Source: Halobaculum sp. XH14
Lineage (GTDB): Archaea > Halobacteriota > Halobacteria > Halobacteriales > Haloferacaceae
Assembly (NCBI RefSeq): GCF_032116555.1
Contig: NZ_CP134949.1
Coordinates: 1,240,001-1,304,000, forward strand
Length of the DNA stretch: 64,000 bases
Reading direction: 5' to 3'
Part shown: positions 17,564 to 25,490 of the stretch, piece after piece
Layout: every line of letters begins with the position of its first letter
Position numbering within the stretch: the first letter of the stretch is position 1
Notes under the pieces: generated by a model
Databases searched by the model: none
The model's input: the letters and a program-made list of their open reading frames with translations, nothing else
Told to the model about the DNA's origin: nothing
Translations under genes and position numbers: made by a program

Positions 17564-18856
17564 ATGGACGTTCACCTCTCGCCGTCGCGGGTTCGGGGCC
17601 GTGCGCGCGCACCGCCCTCGAAGAGCTACACCCACCGGGCGCTGCTCGCGGCCGGCTACGGCGACGGGACCGTCGTACGCGACCCGCTCGACAGCGCCGA
17701 CCCGCACGCGACCGGCCGCGCGGTGACGGCGTTCGGCGGGTCGGTAGAATGGGACGAGGACGGATCGGCCGCCCGCGTCGAGGGGTTCGACGGCCGGCCG
17801 GAGACGCCCGAGGACGTGATCGACTGTGGCAACTCCGGCACGACGATGCGGCTCGTCACGGCCGCCGCGGGGCTGGCCGAGGACCTGGTCGTGCTGACCG
17901 GCGACGGCTCGCTCCGCTCCCGGCCGCAGGGACCGCTCCTCGACGCGGTCGCGTCGCTGGGCGGACGCGCCGAGTCGACGAGGCGCAACGGGCAGGCACC
18001 GCTGGTCGTGGGCGACGGGATGGCCGGCGGCGAGGTGTCGATTCCGGGCGACGTCTCCTCCCAGTTCGTCACCGCGCTGTTGATGGCCGGCGCGGTGACC
18101 GACGACGGGGTCGCGGTCGACCTGGAGACCGAACTGAAGTCCGCGCCCTACGTCGAGATCACGCGCGAGGTGCTCGCGGACTTCGGCGTCGACTCGGAGC
18201 GGACCGGGACCGGCTTCCGGGTTCCGGGCGGCCAGTCGTATCGCGCCGACGAGTACGCCGTGCCCGGCGACTTCTCCTCGATGTCGTACCTGCTGGCGGC
18301 CGGCGCGGTCGCGGCCGCCGACGGTGAATCGGTCGTCGTCGAGGGCGCTCGCCCGAGCGCGCAGGGCGACTCTGCGATCGTGGACGTGATCGAACGGATG
18401 GGCGCCGGGATCGACTGGGACCGCGAGGCGGGCGAGATCACGGTCCGCCGCTCGTCGCTCTCGGGCGTCACCGTCGACGTCGGCGACACGCCGGACCTGC
18501 TCCCGACGATCGCGGTCCTCGGGGCGGTGGCGGACGGCGACACCCGCATCGGCAACGCCGAGCACGTCCGCTACAAGGAGACCGACCGGGTGAGCGCGAT
18601 GGCCGAGGAACTGGAGACGCTCGGCGCGAGCGTCACGGAGGAACCCGACTCGCTCACCGTCCACGGCGACGACTCGGCCCTGCGTGGCGGGACGGTCGAC
18701 GGGCGCGGCGACCACCGACTCGTGATGGCGCTCGCCGTCGCGGGCCTCGTCGCCGAGGGAGAAACGACCGTCCGCGGCGCGGAACACGTCGAGGTGTCGT
18801 TCCCCGGGTTCTTCGAGACGCTGGCCGAACTGGGGGCGTCGGTCCGGCGGGACTGA
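17564..18856 (+). CDS. aroA: 3-phosphoshikimate 1-carboxyvinyltransferase (EPSP synthase)
   Basis: A 430-residue enzyme joining PEP and shikimate 3-phosphate. Signatures are [19 protein letters not shown] (substrate-binding Lys/Ser), the family motif [17 protein letters not shown], and [20 protein letters not shown] with [16 protein letters not shown] near the C-terminus. Full length. It is the step after aroK (4378-5250) and before aroC (21738-22919) but is transcribed on its own, with an iron alcohol dehydrogenase 110 bases downstream. The N-terminus [10 protein letters not shown] is usual, so ATG 17564 is secure. Confidence 0.96.
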   Translation: MDVHLSPSRVRGRARAPPSKSYTHRALLAAGYGDGTVVRDPLDSADPHATGRAVTAFGGSVEWDEDGSAARVEGFDGRPETPEDVIDCGNSGTTMRLVTAAAGLAEDLVVLTGDGSLRSRPQGPLLDAVASLGGRAESTRRNGQAPLVVGDGMAGGEVSIPGDVSSQFVTALLMAGAVTDDGVAVDLETELKSAPYVEITREVLADFGVDSERTGTGFRVPGGQSYRADEYAVPGDFSSMSYLLAAGAVAAADGESVVVEGARPSAQGDSAIVDVIERMGAGIDWDREAGEITVRRSSLSGVTVDVGDTPDLLPTIAVLGAVADGDTRIGNAEHVRYKETDRVSAMAEELETLGASVTEEPDSLTVHGDDSALRGGTVDGRGDHRLVMALAVAGLVAEGETTVRGAEHVEVSFPGFFETLAELGASVRRD

Positions 18857-18966
18857 CGCGCCCGACCGAGCGTCGATCGGGCGTCCAGCAGCGTCGGCCC
18901 GGACGGCCGACGCGGGACGCCCACCGGAGCCAGCACCGTTTTCGGCGTGCCCGCCGAGGTGCCAGC

Positions 18967-20136
18967 ATGGACACCGACCCGTTCGTGTTCGACTTTCGGC
19001 CCGGCGCGATCCACTACGGGCGCGGCAGCGTCGCCGGCCTGGGCGACGTGCTCGCTGACGCCGGCCGTGACCGCGGACTCGTCGTCTGCGGCTCCAACGT
19101 CGGCGCGAACCGCGACCTGATGGACCCGATCGAGGCCGGACTCGGGGAGCGACTCGCCGGCGTGTTCGACGGAACGACCCCCGACAAGCGCGTCGCCACC
19201 GCCGTCCGCGTCGCGGACCGGGCCGACGAACTCGACGCCGACGCGCTCGTCCCGGTCGGCGGCGGATCCAGTCTCGACGTGGCGACGGTCGCCAGCGCCC
19301 TCCGCGCGGACGGCCGGACGCTCGGCGACGTCCGGGACGAGGTGGAAGCGACCGGTGGCATCGCGCTCCCCGAGGACGAGGACGCGTTGACGCCGCTGGT
19401 GCCGGTGCCGACGACGCTCGCCGGCGCGGACATGTCGGTCATCGCGGGCGTCACCGTGGACCTGGGCGGGGAGGTCGTCAGCACCGGCGTCGGCGGCGAG
19501 GCGCTGATGCCGGCGGCGTTCTGTTATGACCCGGCGCTGTTCGAGACGACGCCCGCGGGCGTGCTCGCCGGCTCCGCGATGAACGGCTTCGACAAGGCCG
19601 TCGAGACGCTCTACTCGCGCAACCGTTCGGCCATCACGGACGCGACCGCGACGCGCGCAATCGACGCGCTGCTCGATGGGCTCCCGGCCATGCTCGACTC
19701 GGCGGACGCGATGGACCGCGCGGTCGCGGGCATCGTCCTGGCACAGTACGGCGTCTCGCGACCCGGCTCGATGACGCTGAACGTCCTGCACGCGTTCGGC
19801 CACGGACTCCGGGACGCGTTCGGCATCCAGCAGGGCGTCGCCCACGCGGTCGTCGCGCCCAGCGTCCTGCGGGACCTGCTCGAGTCCGACGCCGACACCG
19901 AGGCGCTGCGCGACGCCTTCGACGCTGCCGGCGCGGCCGGCGTGGTCGACGCCGTCGCCCGGCTCCGGGACGAACTGGACCTCCCGACTCGGCTCTCCGC
20001 GGTCGAGGGCGTCCGCGAGGACGGGCTCGCGGAGGCGGCCCGCGTGACGGCGACGGACTCGCTGCTCGCGAACGCCCCGGAGGGGTACGAACTCGACGCG
20101 GGTGCGACCGAACGGCTGCTCCGGGACGCCTGGTGA
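18967..20136 (+). CDS. iron-containing alcohol dehydrogenase family protein
   Basis: A 389-residue NAD(P)-dependent oxidoreductase. Nucleotide-binding PVGGGSSLDVATVAS is at about 98-112. Metal-site regions are GSAMNGFDKAVETLYS (Asp), then LHAFGHGLRDAFGIQQGVAH with three His, as in group III ADHs. The PTTLAGADMS loop also fits. The natural substrate is unknown; the class includes butanol, hydroxyacid-oxoacid and maleylacetate enzymes. It lies between aroA and a P450 gene, with no overlap to either. Confidence 0.88.
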   Translation: MDTDPFVFDFRPGAIHYGRGSVAGLGDVLADAGRDRGLVVCGSNVGANRDLMDPIEAGLGERLAGVFDGTTPDKRVATAVRVADRADELDADALVPVGGGSSLDVATVASALRADGRTLGDVRDEVEATGGIALPEDEDALTPLVPVPTTLAGADMSVIAGVTVDLGGEVVSTGVGGEALMPAAFCYDPALFETTPAGVLAGSAMNGFDKAVETLYSRNRSAITDATATRAIDALLDGLPAMLDSADAMDRAVAGIVLAQYGVSRPGSMTLNVLHAFGHGLRDAFGIQQGVAHAVVAPSVLRDLLESDADTEALRDAFDAAGAAGVVDAVARLRDELDLPTRLSAVEGVREDGLAEAARVTATDSLLANAPEGYELDAGATERLLRDAW

Positions 20137-20144
20137 GCGGGCGA

Positions 20145-20158
20145 CAGGTTGCAACCTG
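20145..20158. promoter_or_regulatory. 14-bp perfect palindrome CAGGTTGCAACCTG
   Basis: A perfect 14-base palindrome without spacer, 9 bases after the alcohol dehydrogenase stop and 85 bases before the P450 start. It may be an operator controlling the P450 gene, or a terminator-proximal stem; no poly-T follows. Confidence 0.4.
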
Positions 20159-20242
20159 GCCCGTTCCCGGCGCGGTCGAAACGGCGTGGAACGATCCCCG
20201 AGTTGACGAACGCCTATGCCGCGGGGCCGCGTAGAACGGCCC

Positions 20243-21634
20243 ATGAGCGAGCAGCCCGCCCGCCCCCCGTCGTCAGTTCCCGGCCCCGACGGAACGCCCC
20301 TCCTCGGCTCGTTTCTCGACGTCAGGCGCGACTCGTTCGGCTTCAGGGAGCGGCTGGCGAGCGAGCACGGCGGCCTGGCCAGGTACACGGTGCTCGGAAC
20401 CGACGTGTTCCTGCTCACGGACCCGGACCTGGTCGAGCAGGTGCTCGTCCAGGACAACCAGCGCTACGTGAAGGGCGAGCTGTTCCAGCAGCAGCTCGCC
20501 CCCGTGCTCGGGAACGGCCTGCTGAACAGCGAAGGGGAGTTCTGGCGTCGCCAGCGCCACCTCATCCAGCCGGCGTTCACGCCCGATCGGATCGCCGAGT
20601 ACGCCGGGATGATGACCGACAGCACGCGCCGCGCGACCGCGAACTGGGAGGACGGCGACGTCCGGGACGTGCACGGCGAGACGATGGCGCTGACGCTCGA
20701 CATCGTCGCGACCGCGCTCATGGGCGTCGACATCCGGGACCGGACGCCCGCGGTCGGGGCCGCGCTCGACACCGTGATGGAGGCAGCCGCCGGGTCGCTG
20801 CTCGACCTGCTGCCGCCCTGGGTGCCGACGCCGGCCAGACAGTCCGTCGACGAGGCGGTGGCGACGCTGGACCGCATCGTCGACGAGATCATCGCCGAAA
20901 AGCGGGGTGACCCCGGCGATGACGTCGTCTCGGCGCTGTTGCGCGCCGAGGACGAGGAGGGGGAGTCGATGAGCGACGAGCAGGTGCGCGACGAGGTGAA
21001 GACGCTGCTGCTGGCGGGCCACGAGACGACCGCGCTCTCGCTCACGTTCACGCTCCACCTGCTGGCGCGACACCCCGAGGTCGAACGACGGCTGCTGGCC
21101 GAACTCGACGCAAAGCTCGACGGCGAGACGCCGACGCTCGGGGCCGTCGGCGACCTCCCGTACCTGGAGCAGGTCGTCCAGGAGTCGATGCGCTTGCTGC
21201 CGCCCGTCCACGGCATCCTGCGGGAGCCGACCGAGGACGTCACGCTCGGCGGCTATCGGATCCCGGCGGGGTCGACGCTCTCGATCAGCCAGTGGGTCGT
21301 CCACCGCGACTCCGACGTCTACGACGACCCGGAGTCGTTCCGGCCGGAGCGCTGGACCGACGAGCTGGAGGCCGACCTTCCCAGACTTGGCTACTTCCCG
21401 TTCTCGGCCGGCCCCCGTCGCTGCATCGGCGACCGGTTCGCCATGCTGGAGGCGAAGCTCGTGCTCGCCACGCTCCTCCAGTCCTACCGGTTCGAACTCG
21501 TCGGCTCGGGGGAACTGGACCTGATCGCGAGCATCACCTCGCGCCCGTCCGATCCCGTCAGGATGCGGATCCGGGAGCGGGCCGTCGGGGCGACCGGCCG
21601 CCGAACCGACGAGGCCGTGCCCGCGGAGGACTGA
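20243..21634 (+). CDS. cytochrome P450
   Basis: A 463-residue soluble monooxygenase. I-helix motif is AGHETTALS; the K-helix ExxR is in ESMRLLPP; the heme-binding loop is FSAGPRRCIGDRFA with Cys394 as thiolate ligand, followed by a normal meander (PERW). No membrane anchor, as in bacterial-type P450s. Haloarchaeal members are generally single-copy with unknown substrate. Redox partners (ferredoxin or reductase) are not encoded next to it. ATG 20243 matches the start of the proline-rich P450 N-terminus; an in-frame ATG 27 bases upstream is less likely. Confidence 0.94.
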   Translation: MSEQPARPPSSVPGPDGTPLLGSFLDVRRDSFGFRERLASEHGGLARYTVLGTDVFLLTDPDLVEQVLVQDNQRYVKGELFQQQLAPVLGNGLLNSEGEFWRRQRHLIQPAFTPDRIAEYAGMMTDSTRRATANWEDGDVRDVHGETMALTLDIVATALMGVDIRDRTPAVGAALDTVMEAAAGSLLDLLPPWVPTPARQSVDEAVATLDRIVDEIIAEKRGDPGDDVVSALLRAEDEEGESMSDEQVRDEVKTLLLAGHETTALSLTFTLHLLARHPEVERRLLAELDAKLDGETPTLGAVGDLPYLEQVVQESMRLLPPVHGILREPTEDVTLGGYRIPAGSTLSISQWVVHRDSDVYDDPESFRPERWTDELEADLPRLGYFPFSAGPRRCIGDRFAMLEAKLVLATLLQSYRFELVGSGELDLIASITSRPSDPVRMRIRERAVGATGRRTDEAVPAED

Positions 21635-21737
21635 GGCCGGTAGCTGGGTCGGTTCCGCGAGGGCCGGGATCCGGGGTCCGATCCTTCGATTGCGCCGAGT
21701 GGAAGCTTGAAATGGTCCGCCGCCCGAGCCGAAGGTA

Positions 21738-22919
21738 ATGAACGGCAACGAGTTCGGCCGGCTCTTCCGGGTCACCACCTACGGTGAGAGCCACGGCGAC
21801 GCGATGGGGTGTACCGTTTCGGGGGTGCCGGCCGGCGTCGAACTGGACGAGGAGACGATCCAGCGCGACCTCGACCGCCGCAAGCCCGGGCAGTCGATGA
21901 TCACGACCAGCCGCGGCGAGCCCGACGAGGTGACGATCAACTCCGGGCTCCAGGACGGCTACACGACGGGCACGCCGGTCGGGATGGTCATCCAGAACAA
22001 GGACGCCCGCTCGGGCAAGTACGAGCCGTTCGTCACCGCGCCGCGGCCCTCGCACGGCGACTTCACCTACTCCGCGAAGTTCGGGACGCGCAACTGGGGC
22101 GGCGGCGGCCGCTCCTCGGCGCGCGAGACGGTGAACTGGGTCGCCGCCGGTGCGGTGGCGAAGGCGGTGCTCGACGGGAGCGAGTACGACGTCGAGATCA
22201 AGGCCCACGTCAACCAGATCGGCGACGTCGAGGCCCCGGAGGTGAGCTTCGCGGAGATGCTGGAGCACTCGGAGGAGAACGAGGTGCGGTGTGGCCACCC
22301 GGAGACGGCCGAACGGATGCGCGAACGCATCGACGAGTACCAGGAGGCGGGCGACTCCATCGGCGGCGCGATCGCGTTCGAGGCTCGCGGGGTCCCGCGC
22401 GGGCTCGGCGCGCCGCGCTTCGACTCGGTGCCCTCGCGGCTCGGCCGCGCGATGATGGCCATCCCGGCCACGACGGCGTTCGAGTTCGGCCTCGGGCGCG
22501 ACGCGCGGGAGGTCGCGGGCCACGAGCGGAACGAGAACTGGGAGTTCGACGACGGCGAGGGTCACGACGAAACCGTCAGCGACGAGGGCGACCCGGTGCC
22601 GGTCGGCAACGATCACGGCGGGCTTCAGGGCGGCATCACCACCGGCGAACCGATCTACGGCGAGGTGTCGTTCCACGCGCCGACGTCGATTCCGAAGGAG
22701 CAGACGACCGTCGACTGGGAGACGGGCGAGGAGAAGGAGATCCAGGTCGTCGGCCGCCACGACCCGGTGTTGCCCCCGCGGGGCGTGCCGGTGGTCGAGG
22801 CGATGTTGTGGTGTACGGTGCTCGACTTCATGCTGCTGGGGGGGCGGATCAATCCGGATCGACTGGATGGGGATGTGGGGGAGTACGACACGGAGTACCA
22901 TCCGAGCAGTCCGGAGTGA
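21738..22919 (+). CDS. aroC: chorismate synthase
   Basis: A 393-residue FMN-dependent enzyme making chorismate from EPSP. The N-terminal GRLFRVTTYGESHG, the VPAGVELDEETIQRDLDRRKPGQS stretch (two parts), ARETVNWVAAGAVAK and the C-terminal VGRHDPVLPPRGVPVVEAM are the family signatures, with the conserved histidines. Full length. It completes the shikimate pathway steps found in this window; chorismate mutase (5247-5540) and tyrA (12982-13824) use its product. The last ~75 bases become unusually G-rich (runs of GGGG) but stay in frame. Confidence 0.96.
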   Translation: MNGNEFGRLFRVTTYGESHGDAMGCTVSGVPAGVELDEETIQRDLDRRKPGQSMITTSRGEPDEVTINSGLQDGYTTGTPVGMVIQNKDARSGKYEPFVTAPRPSHGDFTYSAKFGTRNWGGGGRSSARETVNWVAAGAVAKAVLDGSEYDVEIKAHVNQIGDVEAPEVSFAEMLEHSEENEVRCGHPETAERMRERIDEYQEAGDSIGGAIAFEARGVPRGLGAPRFDSVPSRLGRAMMAIPATTAFEFGLGRDAREVAGHERNENWEFDDGEGHDETVSDEGDPVPVGNDHGGLQGGITTGEPIYGEVSFHAPTSIPKEQTTVDWETGEEKEIQVVGRHDPVLPPRGVPVVEAMLWCTVLDFMLLGGRINPDRLDGDVGEYDTEYHPSSPE

Positions 22920-22990
22920 GCCTGCGACCGAAGTAGAACCGGCGTGGGGCGCCAGCAGGACGAAGTATCCCCGCTCCGAAACGTGCCACG

Positions 22991-23419
22991 ATGTACGACG
23001 AGGTCCTCCTGCCGACCGACGGAAGCGACGGCACCGAGGCCGCGCTGGCACACGCCGAAGCGCTCGGCCTGGCGTTCGACGCGAGAGTCCACGTCCTGTT
23101 CGTCGCCGACACGAACCGCGACAGCGTCGCCACGCTCGCGGGGGGCGAGACGACGGACGTGTTGAGCGAGAAGGGCCACGAGATCGTCGAGGAGACGTCG
23201 GCCGCGCTGGACCCGGCCGTCGACAGGGTGACGGAGGTGCTCCAGGGCGACCCCCACGGGACCATCGTCGACTACGCCGACGAGTACGGCGTGGACCTCG
23301 TGGTGATGGCGACCCACGGCCGGCGGGGGCTCGACCGGTTCCTGCTCGGCAGCGTCACCGAGCGGGTGGTTCGGACCGCGAACGTGCCCGTGATGACGGT
23401 TCGGCTGGACGAGGAGTAG
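22991..23419 (+). CDS. universal stress protein, UspA family
   Basis: A 142-residue single Usp domain. N-terminal DEVLLPTDGSDGTEAALAHA carries the conserved Asp. The ATP-binding motif G-2x-G-9x-G(S/T) is seen as THGRRGLDRFLLGSVTERVV. Ends with the usual strand VPVMTVRLDEE. Cytoplasmic, probably an ATP-binding dimer of unspecified stress role. A weak GAAGTATCC at 22964-22972 could be its TATA region. Confidence 0.93.
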   Translation: MYDEVLLPTDGSDGTEAALAHAEALGLAFDARVHVLFVADTNRDSVATLAGGETTDVLSEKGHEIVEETSAALDPAVDRVTEVLQGDPHGTIVDYADEYGVDLVVMATHGRRGLDRFLLGSVTERVVRTANVPVMTVRLDEE

Positions 23420-23554
23420 GCGGGAGATCGACGGCCTGGGGGGATCGAGAATCGGCGTGAGTCCGTGAGCGCACGACGCGGGAGGTTCGGAGGGCGTGGA
23501 GACCGAGCCGACTCTGGCCCGTTCTCCGGCGGGACGCTCGGTGGGGACGGCCGG

Positions 23555-23689
23555 TTACTGGAGGTACGAGGGCTCCTCGGCGTCGCAGTTCTCCTCGTGC
23601 TGGCGGGCGTCGTCGGGGTCGTCCAGCAGGAGCCCGCACCGCTCGCACTGGTACCACGTCATGTCGTCCCGCTCGGTCTCGGTGACCAT
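23555..23689 (-). CDS. 44-aa zinc-finger protein
   Basis: A short reading frame: MVTETERDDMTWYQCERCGL at the N-terminus, then an acidic linker, a HEENC motif, and ends SYLQ. Cys15 and Cys18 with His31 and Cys35 give C-x2-C...H-x3-C, a plausible single zinc site. The composition and metal ligands argue against chance. Very small zinc fingers of this type are a known feature of haloarchaeal genomes. Function unknown; neighbours (UspA and an uncharacterised gene) give no clue. Confidence 0.72.
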   Translation of the reverse strand: MVTETERDDMTWYQCERCGLLLDDPDDARQHEENCDAEEPSYLQ

Positions 23690-23754
23690 ACTCGGACGTT
23701 GGACCGCGTCGGTAAATCGCTACCGGCGACTCGTCCGCCGGCGCGCCCCTCGGC

Positions 23755-24207
23755 TCAAAAGTCGGGGAGGTCCTCGGGCGCGTCGAACTCGCTCTCCCAG
23801 TCGACGTACTCCTCTTTCAGCACCTCACAGACGACCTGCCCGAACTCGGTGAGCCCGGCGTTGATGGCCGACACCTGCGACCACGAGTCGAGCCCCGGGT
23901 GCAGGTCGCGCTCCTTCCAGTCCTCGGGGATGCCGGGCGCGTGATAGCCCACCCGGTCGGCGAAGTCGTCCCAGAAGAAGTCGAATCGGGCGACGAGATC
24001 GAGCGCCTCGACGATCATCCACTCGGTCTCGTCGAGGTCCGCGCCGGCCGCCCACTGGTCGAACGCCTCCGCCCAGGCCCCCTCGCGGAGGAACGCCTCC
24101 AGTTCCTCGCGCCGGTAGTTCTCCCCGCCGACCTCCGTGTCGTCGTAGCTGCTCGGGTCCACCGCGTTCAACTCCGGCGGCTCCGGCGGCTCCACGTCGA
24201 GGCTCAT
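23755..24207 (-). CDS. conserved acidic protein, 150 aa, unknown
   Basis: A soluble protein from ATG 24207 (MSLDVEPPEPPELNAVDPSS). It is rich in Trp, Phe and acidic residues: DETEWMIVEALDLVARFDFF and YHAPGIPEDWKERDLHPG. No cysteine pairs for metal, no signal peptide. The length and coherent composition support a real gene; I do not recognise the family. Divergent from the HtrA-like protease, sharing a 137-base gap with a 14-bp palindrome. Confidence 0.7.
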   Translation of the reverse strand: MSLDVEPPEPPELNAVDPSSYDDTEVGGENYRREELEAFLREGAWAEAFDQWAAGADLDETEWMIVEALDLVARFDFFWDDFADRVGYHAPGIPEDWKERDLHPGLDSWSQVSAINAGLTEFGQVVCEVLKEEYVDWESEFDAPEDLPDF

Positions 24208-24281
24208 GCGGGACCGTTTCCCGTCGCCCGGCAAAGACCTGCCGCAGGAACGTGAGCGACCGCCGGGCGGAACGCGAGAGT

Positions 24282-24295
24282 GTTCCCGCGGGAAC
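24282..24295. promoter_or_regulatory. 14-bp perfect palindrome GTTCCCGCGGGAAC
   Basis: Lies in the divergent gap between the 150-residue gene and the HtrA-like protease, 50 bases upstream of the protease ATG. AGTTAACC at 24321-24328 is the likely TATA region, so the palindrome sits upstream of the core promoter, where a repressor or activator dimer could bind. Confidence 0.4.
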
Positions 24296-24344
24296 GGACG
24301 TCCTCCCGTGAGAGCGTCGGAGTTAACCGAGCGCGGACGAAGCG

Positions 24345-25406
24345 ATGCCCATGCCCAATCGGAGGGAGTTCCTCGCCGCCGCTGGCACCGCGGCCGCCGG
24401 CGGCCTCGCGGGCTGCGTGCGGGTCGGGAGTTCGGCCGGCTCGTCCGGGGAGAGCGCGACGCCCGACACGACCACCGTTTACGAGGCGACGCTCCCCTCG
24501 GTGGTCGGCGTGCTCGTCTACGGACCGAACGGTCCCGTCGCGGAGGGGTCGGGGTTCGTCGGTCCCGACGGCGTCGTGATCACGAACGAGCACGTCGTCG
24601 CCGACGCGACTGACGTCCGACTCAGGTTCGAGGGCAACGAGTGGCGCGGGGCGACCGTCGTCGGCACGGACGCCTACAGCGACCTCGCGGTCCTGCGCCC
24701 TGCCGAGCGCCCCGAATCGGCGACCCCGCTCCCGTTCGTCGACACCGACCCGGAGCCGCCGGTCGGCACGGACGTCCTCGCGATCGGCTCGCCGTACGGC
24801 TTCGACGGCTCCGCCTCGGAGGGGATCATCAGCGGCGTCGACCGACTGCTCCCCGCGCCCAACGAGTTCCAGATCGCCGACGCCGTCCAGACGGACGCCG
24901 CGCTGAACCCCGGAAACAGCGGCGGGCCGCTCGTCACGCTCGACGGCGACGTCGTCGGCGTGGTCAGTTCGGCCGGCGGCGAGAACGTCGGCTTCGCCAT
25001 CTCGGCCGCGCTCGCGACGCGGGTCGTCCCGGCGCTGGCCGCGGAGGGTCGGTACGACCACCCGTACATGGGAACGAGCCTGCTGGAGGTCACGCCCGCT
25101 GTCGCCGAGACGTACGACCTCGCGGACGTCGGCGGCGTCGTCGTCGCCGAGGTGCTGGCGGGCGGGCCGTCGGAAGGGGTCCTCCGGGGAGCGGACGCCG
25201 AGACGGTGACGGACGGCGTCGCCGTGCCGACCGGCGGCGACGTGATCCGGGGGCTGAACGGCGACGACGTCGAGACGATGGCGGACCTCTCGAACACGCT
25301 CGCGCTCGACACCGGCCCCGACGAGACGGTTCCGGTCACGGTGTTGCGCGAGGATGAGGAGCTGACCGTCGACCTCACGCTCGGCGCGCGACCGCAGCCC
25401 TCCTGA
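24345..25406 (+). CDS. HtrA/DegP-like serine protease, Tat lipoprotein
   Basis: A 353-residue protein. N-terminus NRREFLAAAG (5-14) is a twin-arginine signal ending in LAGC with Cys24 as lipid anchor. The trypsin-like domain has His83 (NEHVV), Asp113 (YSDLAVL) and Ser192 (NPGNSGGPLV), a full catalytic triad. A single PDZ domain follows from about 225 (GGVVVAEVLAGG, GGDVIRGLNGDDV). It probably degrades misfolded proteins outside the membrane. ATGs at 24345 and 24351 are both possible; TATA-like AGTTAACC at about 24321 fits a leaderless start at 24345. Confidence 0.93.
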   Translation: MPMPNRREFLAAAGTAAAGGLAGCVRVGSSAGSSGESATPDTTTVYEATLPSVVGVLVYGPNGPVAEGSGFVGPDGVVITNEHVVADATDVRLRFEGNEWRGATVVGTDAYSDLAVLRPAERPESATPLPFVDTDPEPPVGTDVLAIGSPYGFDGSASEGIISGVDRLLPAPNEFQIADAVQTDAALNPGNSGGPLVTLDGDVVGVVSSAGGENVGFAISAALATRVVPALAAEGRYDHPYMGTSLLEVTPAVAETYDLADVGGVVVAEVLAGGPSEGVLRGADAETVTDGVAVPTGGDVIRGLNGDDVETMADLSNTLALDTGPDETVPVTVLREDEELTVDLTLGARPQPS

Positions 25407-25490
25407 CGGTCGGTCCGTCGACGCCCCGGCGGTCGTCCCGGTCGGCACGTCCGACGAACTCATCCCGGTCGGTTCGGAACGCTCCGCGCT

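Noticed and set aside
22844-22919. Frameshift at the G-rich end of aroC
   Set aside because: Reading frame stays open with a plausible acidic tail to the stop at 22919, and the catalytic core is complete.
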